From positions 1-17,244 of the forward strand of contig JBEGQX010000010.1 of assembly GCA_041180805.1 (NCBI GenBank): a DNA stretch of 17,244 nt, written 5' to 3'. Below the pieces are notes generated by a model. That model was given only the letters and a program-made list of their open reading frames with translations. It was not told the origin of the DNA and made no database searches. The position numbers and the translations under genes were made by a program. The stretch is from JBEGQX01 sp041180805 (GTDB taxonomy: Bacteria; Planctomycetota; Planctomycetia; Gemmatales; Gemmataceae). The first letter of the stretch is position 1, and the number at the start of each line of letters is the position of its first letter. Shown one piece after another: positions 1 through 6,276 of the stretch.

Positions 1-327
1 GCAACACCTGGCATTTGGTGAACTATTTTGCGTTTGCACTAGTGTCACAAATTGCCTGAGCGATTTAATTCGGTTTGGTGGATTTCGACCATTTTTGAAT
101 GTGTTCTGATATCTTTTTCCTTATCACTTTGGCACCGTTCCTACAAAATTCCTATTTCCGCCTGGCGCTAATTTTTGTGACAATGACAATAGACCAATCT
201 TTTAAAAATTTAGATTTCGAATACCAACCATAATATTGTGGACGCCAGACCTAGCATGGACGATATTTACAACTGGTTTGGAATTTTAAAACAAAGACAT
301 ACACCTTATTGTTGAATCGGTGAATCC
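1..327. other. Upstream region without a recognisable gene
   Basis: This stretch is AT-rich and has no open frame with protein-like features on either strand. A 9-bp inverted pair (TGTCACAAA at 43-51 and TTTGTGACA at 174-182) is the only pairing I noticed, and at 122 bp separation it may be chance. The 3' end must hold the promoter and leader of the esterase that starts at 328. I see no convincing -35/-10 pair and no strong Shine-Dalgarno sequence there. Confidence 0.4.
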
Positions 328-1509
328 ATGAAGCTTTCTCTTAAAGTCTTTCGCATTCTTCCATTTGCCCTTATTTGTCTTCTGATTCAATCAGGGTTTA
401 TAAAAGGGGATGATGCTCCCAAGGGTTCCAAAGAATCCCCAAAAAAACAAGAACGACCGACTCCCCCGACAAGGCCATTTGACGCCCCGGGAACCCCAAA
501 GTTTATTCGATTTGATGGCAAACCAGGTGCTAACCCACCGGCTGAGGCAAATGGTGATTTTTTAGTGGGGCCAGAATATGTTGCCGCCCCCGAAACCAAA
601 ACCATACCCGGAGTACCCCAGGGAAAAGTCGAACAATTTGTGATGGATTCCAAGGATTGCAAACTTTTTAATCCGGGAATCGCCCGTAAAGTTTTTGGCA
701 CACCTGATCCCAAGAATCCAAAAACCCTGATAGTTGAAACTCACAACATTGATTACAAACGCACTATTACTGTTTACATTCCTGCACAGTACACGCCTGG
801 AACTGCGGCTCCACTTCTTGTAACTCATGATGGCCCTGCTTTTGGCAAGCCAGACATGAACTTGCCCCGCATTCTCGATAATTTGATTGCTCAAAAGCGA
901 ATTCCAACATTGATAACCGTCATGATTGCCAATGGAGGGGGTGACGCACAGGGGCATGAAAGGGGCAAGGAATACGATACCATGTCCGGCTTGTATGCCG
1001 AGTTTATTCAAAACGAGGTATTGCCTCTTGTTGAAAAAAATTACAAAGTTAAATTCACAACCGACCCTGATGGCCGGGCAACCATGGGCACTAGTTCAGG
1101 TGGCTCAGCGGCTCTGATCATGGCCTGGTATCACCCGGAATGGTTTCGTAGAGTGCTTACCCTTTCCGGAACTTTTGTGAATCAACAGTGGCCTTTCAAT
1201 CCGGAAACTCCAGGCGGTGCTTGGGATTTTCATGACAAGTTGATTCCGCAAAGCGCTCCGAAACCCATTCGCCTCTACATGGCGGTTGGGGACAGGGATC
1301 TACTGAACCCCAATGTTATGCGTGATGACATGCACGACTGGGTGGAAGCAAATAATCGTATGGCAAAGGTTTTGAAAGCAAAGGGCTACCAATACAAATA
1401 CCTTTATTGCCTAAATTCCGGACACGGAATTGGCAACGCCAGACCTCAGATCCTCCCCAGCGCCCTAGAATGGCTTTGGAAAGGTTATCAAAGTGCACCT
1501 CCAAAGTGA
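328..1509 (+). CDS. Exported esterase, enterochelin-esterase (Fes/esterase D-like) alpha/beta hydrolase
   Basis: The product has 393 residues. Residues 1-27 form a signal peptide (basic start, hydrophobic core, end near GDDA), so the enzyme probably works outside the cytoplasm. A Pro/Lys-rich linker (about 28-60) precedes an alpha/beta-hydrolase fold. Visible motifs are LLVTHDGPAFG (163-173), the nucleophile elbow G-T-S-S-G with Ser256, an acidic candidate in VGDRD (322 or 324) and His366 in NSGHG. This order and the long insert before the elbow are typical of the Fes/esterase D family, which cleaves ester bonds in siderophores, glycans or small acyl compounds. The substrate is not visible here. 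The ATG at 328 gives the signal peptide directly but has only a weak ribosome site. The gene appears monocistronic; the next gene starts 309 bp downstream and belongs to C1 metabolism. Confidence 0.8.
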   Translation: MKLSLKVFRILPFALICLLIQSGFIKGDDAPKGSKESPKKQERPTPPTRPFDAPGTPKFIRFDGKPGANPPAEANGDFLVGPEYVAAPETKTIPGVPQGKVEQFVMDSKDCKLFNPGIARKVFGTPDPKNPKTLIVETHNIDYKRTITVYIPAQYTPGTAAPLLVTHDGPAFGKPDMNLPRILDNLIAQKRIPTLITVMIANGGGDAQGHERGKEYDTMSGLYAEFIQNEVLPLVEKNYKVKFTTDPDGRATMGTSSGGSAALIMAWYHPEWFRRVLTLSGTFVNQQWPFNPETPGGAWDFHDKLIPQSAPKPIRLYMAVGDRDLLNPNVMRDDMHDWVEANNRMAKVLKAKGYQYKYLYCLNSGHGIGNARPQILPSALEWLWKGYQSAPPK

Positions 1510-1608
1510 GACATTGATAACTTCAATTAGAAATAAAACGCATAAGTAATTTCTTTTTTGAATTTAATTTAATGATTTTTATTTAAAAACACACTCATGG
1601 CTATCAAA

Positions 1609-1631
1609 TTCAAATATTTACCAAAGTGTTG
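1609..1631 (+). repeat. Direct repeat copy 1 upstream of fwdD
   Basis: This 23-bp stretch matches 1703-1725 at 21 of 23 positions; the two differences are both A to G transitions. The shared core is TTCAAATATTT followed by AAGTGTTG near the end. The copies lie 94 bp apart start to start, close to nine helical turns, which would suit two binding sites for one regulator. That role is inferred. Confidence 0.5.
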
Positions 1632-1656
1632 ATCAGTGATTAAAAGTTTAAGTGTT

Positions 1657-1671
1657 AATAAGTGACTTATT
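1657..1671. promoter_or_regulatory. Perfect 7+1+7 palindrome, possible operator
   Basis: AATAAGT and ACTTATT flank a single G. The element lies between the two direct-repeat copies and upstream of the fwd operon. It could bind a dimeric regulator, but AT-rich DNA gives such palindromes by chance fairly often. Confidence 0.3.
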
Positions 1672-1702
1672 TCAATAATTTTTAATCCAATCCTTGACTG
1701 GT

Positions 1703-1725
1703 TTCAAATATTTGCCGAAGTGTTG
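1703..1725 (+). repeat. Direct repeat copy 2 upstream of fwdD
   Basis: This is the second copy of the 23-bp repeat, 21 of 23 identical to 1609-1631, and it ends 93 bp before the fwdD start codon. Confidence 0.5.
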
Positions 1726-1746
1726 TTAGCGGCTTTATTATTGCAA

Positions 1747-1758
1747 GTTTGATCAAAC
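1747..1758. promoter_or_regulatory. 12-bp perfect palindrome GTTTGATCAAAC
   Basis: This fully self-complementary site lies 60 bp upstream of fwdD, just before the possible -10 element at 1774-1779. Its position would suit an operator overlapping the -35 region. No known regulator motif is claimed. Confidence 0.3.
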
Positions 1759-1818
1759 AAACCTTAAGATGAATATGATCTGAAGGATCCGGTTCGATAC
1801 TTTCTTTAGGATTGTTAG

Positions 1819-2157
1819 ATGAAATTCATCATGAATGCCGGTAGAACCAGCAAACAGGGACAACAGGTTAATATTGGCAAAGATTGTGAAGAATATGAGG
1901 CTTTGGTTAGCACCCTGACCTTAAATGCTGAAGATATTAAGGAGCTGGGAATATCGGCTGGTGAATCCGTTTTTGTCTTATCGGAATATGGTGGTGAAGG
2001 GACTTTCAAAACTCAGGAAGGTAATGTGCCAAGAGGTATGATTTTTGTGCCATATGGGCCCCCCACATGCCGCCTTATGGGGTCAACCACAGATGGAACT
2101 GGGATGCCTACTTCCAAAAACTGGGAAGTGGAAGTTTCTCGGTCGGCAAACCAATAA
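1819..2157 (+). CDS. fwdD: Formylmethanofuran dehydrogenase subunit D-like, molybdopterin dinucleotide-binding protein
   Basis: The product has 112 residues and matches the small beta-barrel domain (FwdD type) that completes the Mo/W-bis-pyranopterin site of formylmethanofuran dehydrogenase. In related oxidoreductases such as formate dehydrogenase it is the fused C-terminal domain. The two family signatures are visible: N-A-G-R-T-x3-Q-G near residues 6-15, and the cofactor-contacting stretch FVPYGPP followed by a conserved Thr and GMP (about 76-98). It is the first gene of the operon and is followed 36 nt later by a small ORF and then fwdB, its expected partner. AGGA 7 nt upstream supports the ATG at 1819. 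Its presence argues that FwdB here binds a pterin cofactor; the Methylorubrum Fhc hydrolase lacks this cofactor. The protein is expected in the cytoplasm. Confidence 0.85.
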   Translation: MKFIMNAGRTSKQGQQVNIGKDCEEYEALVSTLTLNAEDIKELGISAGESVFVLSEYGGEGTFKTQEGNVPRGMIFVPYGPPTCRLMGSTTDGTGMPTSKNWEVEVSRSANQ

Positions 2158-2193
2158 AATTCATAAAATATTAACAACTTAAGGAGAAATTCC

Positions 2194-2367
2194 ATGGCCT
2201 CTAAAAAGAGCGATCATTCTTCTGAAGATTCTTTACCTGTTACAAATGAACATTTTCATTACTCTGGCGCTGATGAAAGCGATTTAAAGGCTTGGGAACA
2301 GGTGGATCAGGGGCGCTTTATGCCCCGACGCATCAAGGGAAGCTGCAAAGGCAGGGCCCTTGGGTGA
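2194..2367 (+). CDS. Small ORF of 57 residues between fwdD and fwdB, function unknown
   Basis: The frame starts at an ATG preceded by a textbook AAGGAG (2181-2186) at 7-nt spacing, the strongest ribosome site in this operon, and ends with TGA at 2365-2367. The protein begins MASKKSDHSS, has an acidic, His-containing middle (HFHYSGADE) and a sharply basic end (FMPRRIKGSCKGRALG) with one cysteine at 51. There is no signal peptide or membrane segment. I do not recognise a family. Its place between the two genes that together form the molybdopterin-binding unit suggests a role with that complex, for example in assembly or as a small subunit, but nothing in the sequence proves this. The strong ribosome site makes a real gene likely. 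Confidence 0.6.
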   Translation: MASKKSDHSSEDSLPVTNEHFHYSGADESDLKAWEQVDQGRFMPRRIKGSCKGRALG

Positions 2368-2379
2368 ACGTTTACCATT

Positions 2380-2396
2380 CCATCCGGTTCGGATGG
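2380..2396 (+). promoter_or_regulatory. Intergenic GC-rich hairpin before fwdB
   Basis: CCATCCG and CGGATGG pair perfectly across a GTT loop, starting 12 nt after the stop of the small ORF and ending 48 nt before the fwdB start. No U-tract follows, so it is not a standard intrinsic terminator. It could set mRNA processing or stability so that the downstream genes are made in a different ratio. Confidence 0.45.
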
Positions 2397-2431
2397 TCAG
2401 ATTCAAAGATAAACATTTTTGTAAATTCATC

Positions 2432-2436
2432 AAGGA
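2432..2436 (+). promoter_or_regulatory. Ribosome binding site that sets the fwdB start
   Basis: AAGGA lies 8 nt before the ATG at 2445. The open frame extends upstream to about 2292, but that part overlaps the small ORF in another frame and lacks homology. This site and the position of the first cysteine motif (residue 11) fix the start at 2445. Confidence 0.7.
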
Positions 2437-2444
2437 ATACAGTT

Positions 2445-3803
2445 ATGGATCTGAAAGTGGTCAAAAATGCAACCTGCACATTTTGTGGTTGTGTTTGCGA
2501 TGATATAGAGCTTCATGCTGACCATGAAAAAATCACACATACTAAAGGAGCATGTGTTCTGGGAACCAGTTGGTTCAAGAACCACACGGCAGAAAAGCTG
2601 TACCCGGAAGCCTTGATCGATGGCAAAGAGGCCACCATCGATGAGGCGGTGGAGGCCGCGGCGGAGTTTCTTTACAACGCTGATATGCCTCTGATCTACG
2701 GTTTAAGCAACACCACCTGTGAGGCTCAGCGTGAATCCGTGGCATTGGCAGAGCTTGTCGCGGGGGTTATCGATAGCCATACCTCACTCTGACACGGTCC
2801 CACAGAGATTGCCGCCCAGTTGGGTGGAAAAGTCTCTTGCACTCTTGGTGAAGTAAAGAACAGGGCAGATCTTATTGTATATTGGGGCGGGAACCCGGCA
2901 GAATGCCATCCGAGGCATTTCACCAGGTATACCCTGACCCAAAAGGGCAAGTTTACCCCGAATGGTCGCAAAGATCGCACCATGATTCTTGTGGACATTC
3001 GGGAGACTCCCAGTGTCAAGGCTGCTGATATATTTCTGCAGGTGAAACCCACCAAGGATTTTGAGGTGATCACCCTGCTTCGTGCCATCATAAAAGGGCA
3101 GTCGGTCGATCAGGCGCAGGTTGCGGAAACGGGATTGACCCTTGAACAATTGCAAGATTTTGCCGACCGATTAAAAAAGGCTCGCTTTGGAGTTTTCTTT
3201 TTCGGCATGGGTCTTTCAATGACCCGTGGAAAATACATGAATTCAGCCGCCCTATTGACCCTGGCGGCGGAACTGAACGCCTTCACCAAGTTCGTGGCCA
3301 TGCCCATGCGTGGCCATGGTAATGTGACGGGTGGAGATGTGATCATGCGCTACACCACCGGCTATCCTTTTGGTGTAAGCTTAACCCGAGGCTATCCAAG
3401 GTTTAATCCCGGAGAATTTTCTACCATAGACCTATTGATTCGTGGCGATTGCGATGCCGCACTTATCCTTGGCGCAGACCCTGCCGCCACCATGCCACAA
3501 CCCGCCATCGACCATTTGGCAAGCATTCCAACCATCGTGCTTGATCCCAAGGTGACTCATACCAGCAAAATTGCAAGGGTTCACTTTACAACCGCCGCTA
3601 CGGGGATTAGCGCGCCAGGTACGGCATACCGTATGGATGAGATTCCCTTGCCCTTGAAGCCCATATTAAATTCTCCTTATCCAACCGATGAGGAGGTTTT
3701 GAAGAGAATTTACAGGGCGGTGTCCAAGAAGCCGCCATTGATGCCGCCCGTTAAGATCAACTCGCCAGACAAGCTGACCAAGAGTGGCCAGAAAGCAGGA
3801 TGA
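2445..3803 (+). CDS. fwdB: Formylmethanofuran dehydrogenase catalytic subunit B, predicted selenoprotein with in-frame UGA read as Sec116
   Basis: Read through one in-frame TGA (2790-2792), the product is 452 residues, a usual FwdB/FhcB length. It is the molybdopterin oxidoreductase subunit that interconverts CO2 and formate in the formylmethanofuran dehydrogenase complex. Cys11, Cys14, Cys18 (Cys16 is also present) and Cys37 form the N-terminal [4Fe-4S] site. Residue 116 is the UGA, followed directly by HGPTEIAAQ, where FwdB enzymes have the metal-ligating Cys or Sec followed by His. After it come family blocks WGGNPAECHPRHF, RGHGNVTGG, TGYPFGVSLTRGYPRFNPGEF and GTAYRMD. The same frame runs uninterrupted on both sides, and homology has no gap at the TGA. 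A SECIS-like hairpin follows at 2804-2837. fwdA starts 1 nt after the stop. The alternatives are a sequencing error in a Cys codon or a recent nonsense mutation; both are less likely given the exact position and the hairpin. Confidence 0.85.
2790..2792 (+). other. UGA selenocysteine codon at the FwdB active site (residue 116)
   Basis: The TGA falls in the same frame as both flanking parts of fwdB. The local protein reads SHTSL-U-HGPTE. In archaeal FwdB the active residue is near position 118 (Cys in Methanothermobacter, Sec in some other methanogens) and is followed by His, as in formate dehydrogenase H (Sec140-His141). The next base is C, a context known for weak termination. The fit of position, following His and downstream hairpin supports recoding. 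Selenocysteine itself is inferred, since no sel genes are in the window. Confidence 0.85.
2804..2837 (+). promoter_or_regulatory. SECIS-like hairpin downstream of the fwdB UGA
   Basis: The upper stem CCGCCC (2812-2817) pairs with GGGTGG (2822-2827), including one G-U pair, across the tetraloop AGTT (2818-2821). A lower stem AGAGA (2804-2808) pairs with TCTCT (2833-2837), and TT (2809-2810) can pair with AA (2829-2830). The apical loop starts 25 nt after the UGA and has G at its second position. Bacterial SECIS elements are described with about 16-37 nt between UGA and loop and a G in the first two loop bases, so this fits. The element lies within coding sequence, as expected in bacteria. Confidence 0.75.
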
Positions 3804-3804
3804 A

Positions 3805-5457
3805 ATGGCAGGTAATTCAAAGCTGAGGATCACTGGAGCCAGGGTCTATGACCCTGCAAACGGCATAAATGGTGAAATAAAAGATATTTGTATATGTGAT
3901 GGCAAGATTGTCGCCGATATCGAAGGCGGCAGAACCATTAACGCCACCGGAATGGTTGTTTTCCCCGGAGGCGTGGACGTTCACACCCATGTGGCTGGTG
4001 CTGCACTGAATTTTGCAAGGGGTATGTTGCCGGAAGATCACAGGCAAAATGATCCTTTCGTAAGAACCAGAAATCTTCGTTGTGGAATCAGTGGCGCGAC
4101 TCCAACTTCCTTCGTAACTGGGTATCTTTACGCAGGTTTGGGTTACACAACCGTAAATGAAGCGGCTGTACCAATTCTTACCGCAAGGCACACACATGAG
4201 GAGTTGCGTGATACGCCGATCGTGGACAAATCCACTTGTGTGCTGATGGCCAACAATGAAATCCTGATGGAACTGCTTGAAGCCGGAGAATACGAGCGCG
4301 GCAGGGATGTGGTCGCCTGGAATATATGGGCGGCAAAGGCTTATGGAGTGAAAGCGGTAAACCCAGGTGGTGTTGCAGGTTGGAAGTGGGGTAAGGATTG
4401 CAAGGGCCTTAACGAAATTGTTCCCGGGTTTAACAAGATTACTCCGAGGCAAATTATCGCAGGGCTGGCAAATATTGTCGATGACCTTGGCCTTCCGCAT
4501 CCAGTTCATTTGCACTGCAATAACCTTGGGGCCCCAGGCAATGTCTCCACCACTCTGGAGATCATGAAAATACTTGAGAACAACCGGGCGCATCTGGCTC
4601 ATCTTCAATACCACGCCTATGGCGGTGATGACTGGTTTAACATGTGTTCCGCTTCCGCGAAAATAGCGGAGGAATTCAACAAGAGAAAAAATCTTACCAC
4701 AGATGCGGGGGCTGTTTTGTTTGGGAACACCGTAACCATCACGGCGGATGGTCCCTGGCAGCACTTGCTTTACAAACTGACAGGGAAGAAGTGGGGAAAT
4801 ATAGATGTAGAGAACGAGACGGGCTGTGGTGTTGTGCCATACGTTTATAAAGAAAAAAATATTGTTAATGCGGTTCAGTGGGCTGTTGGGCTGGAACTAC
4901 TTTTGCTGATTGATGATCCATGGAGGGTTTTTCTAACCACTGATCATCCAAATGGGGCTGCTTTCTGGCGTTATCCTGAAATCATTCACTTGCTTATGAA
5001 TGCGGATTTTAGAAGGGAGCAGATTGCAAAGCTGGCCCCTGAGGCCATAGGCAGAATTCTTCTTCCTGAATTAAATCGGGAATATACGCTTTTTGAAATT
5101 GCAATTATTACCTCTGCCGGGCCTGCCCGATCCTTGGGGCTACCTCACAAAGGTAATCTGGGTGTCGGCTCGGATGGCGATGTTACCGTATTCAGTCACA
5201 CTGACGATGTTGCCAAGATGTTTGCCTACCCGCGCTACGTTATCAAAGGGGGCGAAATTATCATTGAAGAAGGTGAAATGCGAAATACTGTGGAAGGCAA
5301 GGGGATTCTATCCAAGCCTTTTTACGATCCCAAGGTGGAAGACTTCCTCAGACCCCAATTCCAACAGTTTTACACGGTGTCCTTCGACAATTACCCCGTT
5401 GAAATTGAGCGGATTGAGCACCCGGATATTCGTCCTTGCAAGGGGGTTCAATCATGA
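3805..5457 (+). CDS. fwdA: Formylmethanofuran dehydrogenase/hydrolase subunit A (amidohydrolase superfamily)
   Basis: The product has 550 residues and is the binuclear-metal amidohydrolase subunit that links formyl-methanofuran with free formate inside the complex. The metal ligands are visible: His60 and His62 (DVHTHVAG), Lys183 (AYGVKAVNPGG, the position of the carboxylated lysine), His235/His237 (HLHCNN), His263/266 and Asp380 (TTDHPNGA). These lie within a few residues of the positions I recall for Methanothermobacter FwdA. An upstream in-frame GTG (3784) would overlap fwdB by 20 nt; I chose ATG 3805 because homology begins there and AGGA lies just upstream (3797-3800). The stop overlaps the fwdC start by four bases (ATGA), so the two are translationally coupled. 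With a redox-competent FwdB, formate would be passed on for oxidation to CO2; without it, formate would be released. The protein is cytoplasmic. Confidence 0.93.
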   Translation: MAGNSKLRITGARVYDPANGINGEIKDICICDGKIVADIEGGRTINATGMVVFPGGVDVHTHVAGAALNFARGMLPEDHRQNDPFVRTRNLRCGISGATPTSFVTGYLYAGLGYTTVNEAAVPILTARHTHEELRDTPIVDKSTCVLMANNEILMELLEAGEYERGRDVVAWNIWAAKAYGVKAVNPGGVAGWKWGKDCKGLNEIVPGFNKITPRQIIAGLANIVDDLGLPHPVHLHCNNLGAPGNVSTTLEIMKILENNRAHLAHLQYHAYGGDDWFNMCSASAKIAEEFNKRKNLTTDAGAVLFGNTVTITADGPWQHLLYKLTGKKWGNIDVENETGCGVVPYVYKEKNIVNAVQWAVGLELLLLIDDPWRVFLTTDHPNGAAFWRYPEIIHLLMNADFRREQIAKLAPEAIGRILLPELNREYTLFEIAIITSAGPARSLGLPHKGNLGVGSDGDVTVFSHTDDVAKMFAYPRYVIKGGEIIIEEGEMRNTVEGKGILSKPFYDPKVEDFLRPQFQQFYTVSFDNYPVEIERIEHPDIRPCKGVQS

Positions 5458-6272
5458 GCAAGACCGTTCTTACTCTCAAGGTTCAACCGAATATTCCATT
5501 GGAAGCAGAACTTTTGTCGCCTGATATCATCGCCCCCCTGGGTAACCAGGAAATTGCCGCCCTACCGGTGATCCTCGGAAAGCGCCAGAAAAGGCTTGAT
5601 GACTTTTTTCATATTGAAGGTGATGGCAGCGAAACTCTTGAAATTCACGGAGACTTGGGTCGGGTGAAATGGATTGGAAGGGGCATGACTCGTGGAAACA
5701 TTCTGGTGCATGGAAATGCTGGTATGCACTTGGGTGCCTACATGAAGGGTGGCTCCATTGAAGTTGGTGGGAATGCCTCGGATTGGGTGGGCGGTGAAAT
5801 GAAGGGTGGCTCCATTCACATTCGCGGAAACGCTGGCGGACAGTTGGGAGCTGCCTATCGCGGAAGTCTTTCCGGAATGAAGGGTGGAACCATCTTGGTG
5901 GAGGGTACTGCCGGCATCGAGGTGGGGATGCGCATGCGCAGGGGAGTTATTGCGGTGCGTGGCAGGGTGAAGGATTTTGCCGGTTTACAGATGAAAGGCG
6001 GTACCATCGTTCTTATGAGCGGTGCGGAGATTCGCACAGGTGCATGGATGGTTCGTGGGACAATCATTTCCCTGGAACCGCTGAAATTGATGCCGACCTT
6101 TGAATTTGCCTGCGCTTATAATCCGGTATTCATGGGAATCTATGCGAAAAGTCTTTCTTCCAAGGGGTTTAATATTCCCTACAAGATGGCAAATGGCTGT
6201 TATCGCAGGTTTCAGGGGGACTCCTCCGTGCCCGGAAAAGGTGAGATTCTCGTCTGGAATCCAAATCAATAG
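5454..6272 (+). CDS. fwdC: Formylmethanofuran dehydrogenase subunit C (glutamate synthase C-terminal-like beta-helix)
   Basis: The product has 272 residues. Residues 60-210 hold tandem glycine-rich repeats of the form MKGGxIxVxGNAG, the right-handed beta-helix shared by FwdC/FhcC and the C-terminal domain of glutamate synthase. In the known complexes this helix binds and scaffolds the A and B subunits and, in the bacterial Fhc complex, is part of the path for the methanofuran-type carrier. The ATG at 5454 lies in the ATGA overlap with the fwdA stop. An upstream TTG (5436) is open but unnecessary. The gene ends only 4 bp before the stop of the convergent DUF1080 gene, and I see no clear terminator between them. 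FhcD (formyltransferase) usually accompanies these genes in bacteria but does not follow here. Confidence 0.92.
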   Translation: MSKTVLTLKVQPNIPLEAELLSPDIIAPLGNQEIAALPVILGKRQKRLDDFFHIEGDGSETLEIHGDLGRVKWIGRGMTRGNILVHGNAGMHLGAYMKGGSIEVGGNASDWVGGEMKGGSIHIRGNAGGQLGAAYRGSLSGMKGGTILVEGTAGIEVGMRMRRGVIAVRGRVKDFAGLQMKGGTIVLMSGAEIRTGAWMVRGTIISLEPLKLMPTFEFACAYNPVFMGIYAKSLSSKGFNIPYKMANGCYRRFQGDSSVPGKGEILVWNPNQ

Positions 6273-6276
6273 TCCG

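Larger units (their letters stand above)
1510..1818. promoter_or_regulatory. AT-rich leader of the fwd operon with repeats
   Basis: No gene fits in this 309-bp gap. It must contain the end of the esterase transcript and the promoter of the fwd operon. I see an imperfect direct repeat (1609-1631 and 1703-1725), a perfect interrupted palindrome at 1657-1671 and a 12-bp palindrome at 1747-1758. A possible -10 element TATGAT lies at 1774-1779, but the best upstream match, TTGATC at 1749-1754, is spaced 19 bp away and matches the -35 consensus poorly, so the promoter is not firm. The fwdD ribosome site AGGA (1808-1811) lies 7 nt before its ATG. Confidence 0.45.

Noticed and set aside
562..1011. 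Long antisense frames inside the esterase and similar frames inside other genes
   Set aside because: They lie wholly within clear genes in other frames and show no signal peptide, motif or ribosome site.
1765..1815. Possible tRNA T-arm (GGTTCGATAC)
   Set aside because: No matching acceptor, D or anticodon stems can be formed around it; the T stem itself does not pair.
2292..2792. Separate 166-residue gene ending at the TGA, followed by a second gene from 2820
   Set aside because: The parts lie in the same frame, join into one FwdB of normal length and miss no residues except the active-site position. The sequence before 2445 has no homology and overlaps the 57-residue ORF.
2445..3803. fwdB as a pseudogene with a nonsense mutation
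   Set aside because: A random stop is unlikely to hit the one residue that can be selenocysteine, and the SECIS-like hairpin and intact downstream frame argue against decay. It stays a formal alternative until sel genes are confirmed.
3784..3804. Upstream GTG start for fwdA
   Set aside because: It adds seven residues without family similarity and overlaps fwdB; ATG 3805 has an upstream AGGA and matches the family start.
5742..5816. Exact 18-bp direct repeat (5742-5759 and 5799-5816) in fwdC
   Set aside because: It encodes the repeated MKGGSI unit of the beta-helix and is explained by the protein repeat.
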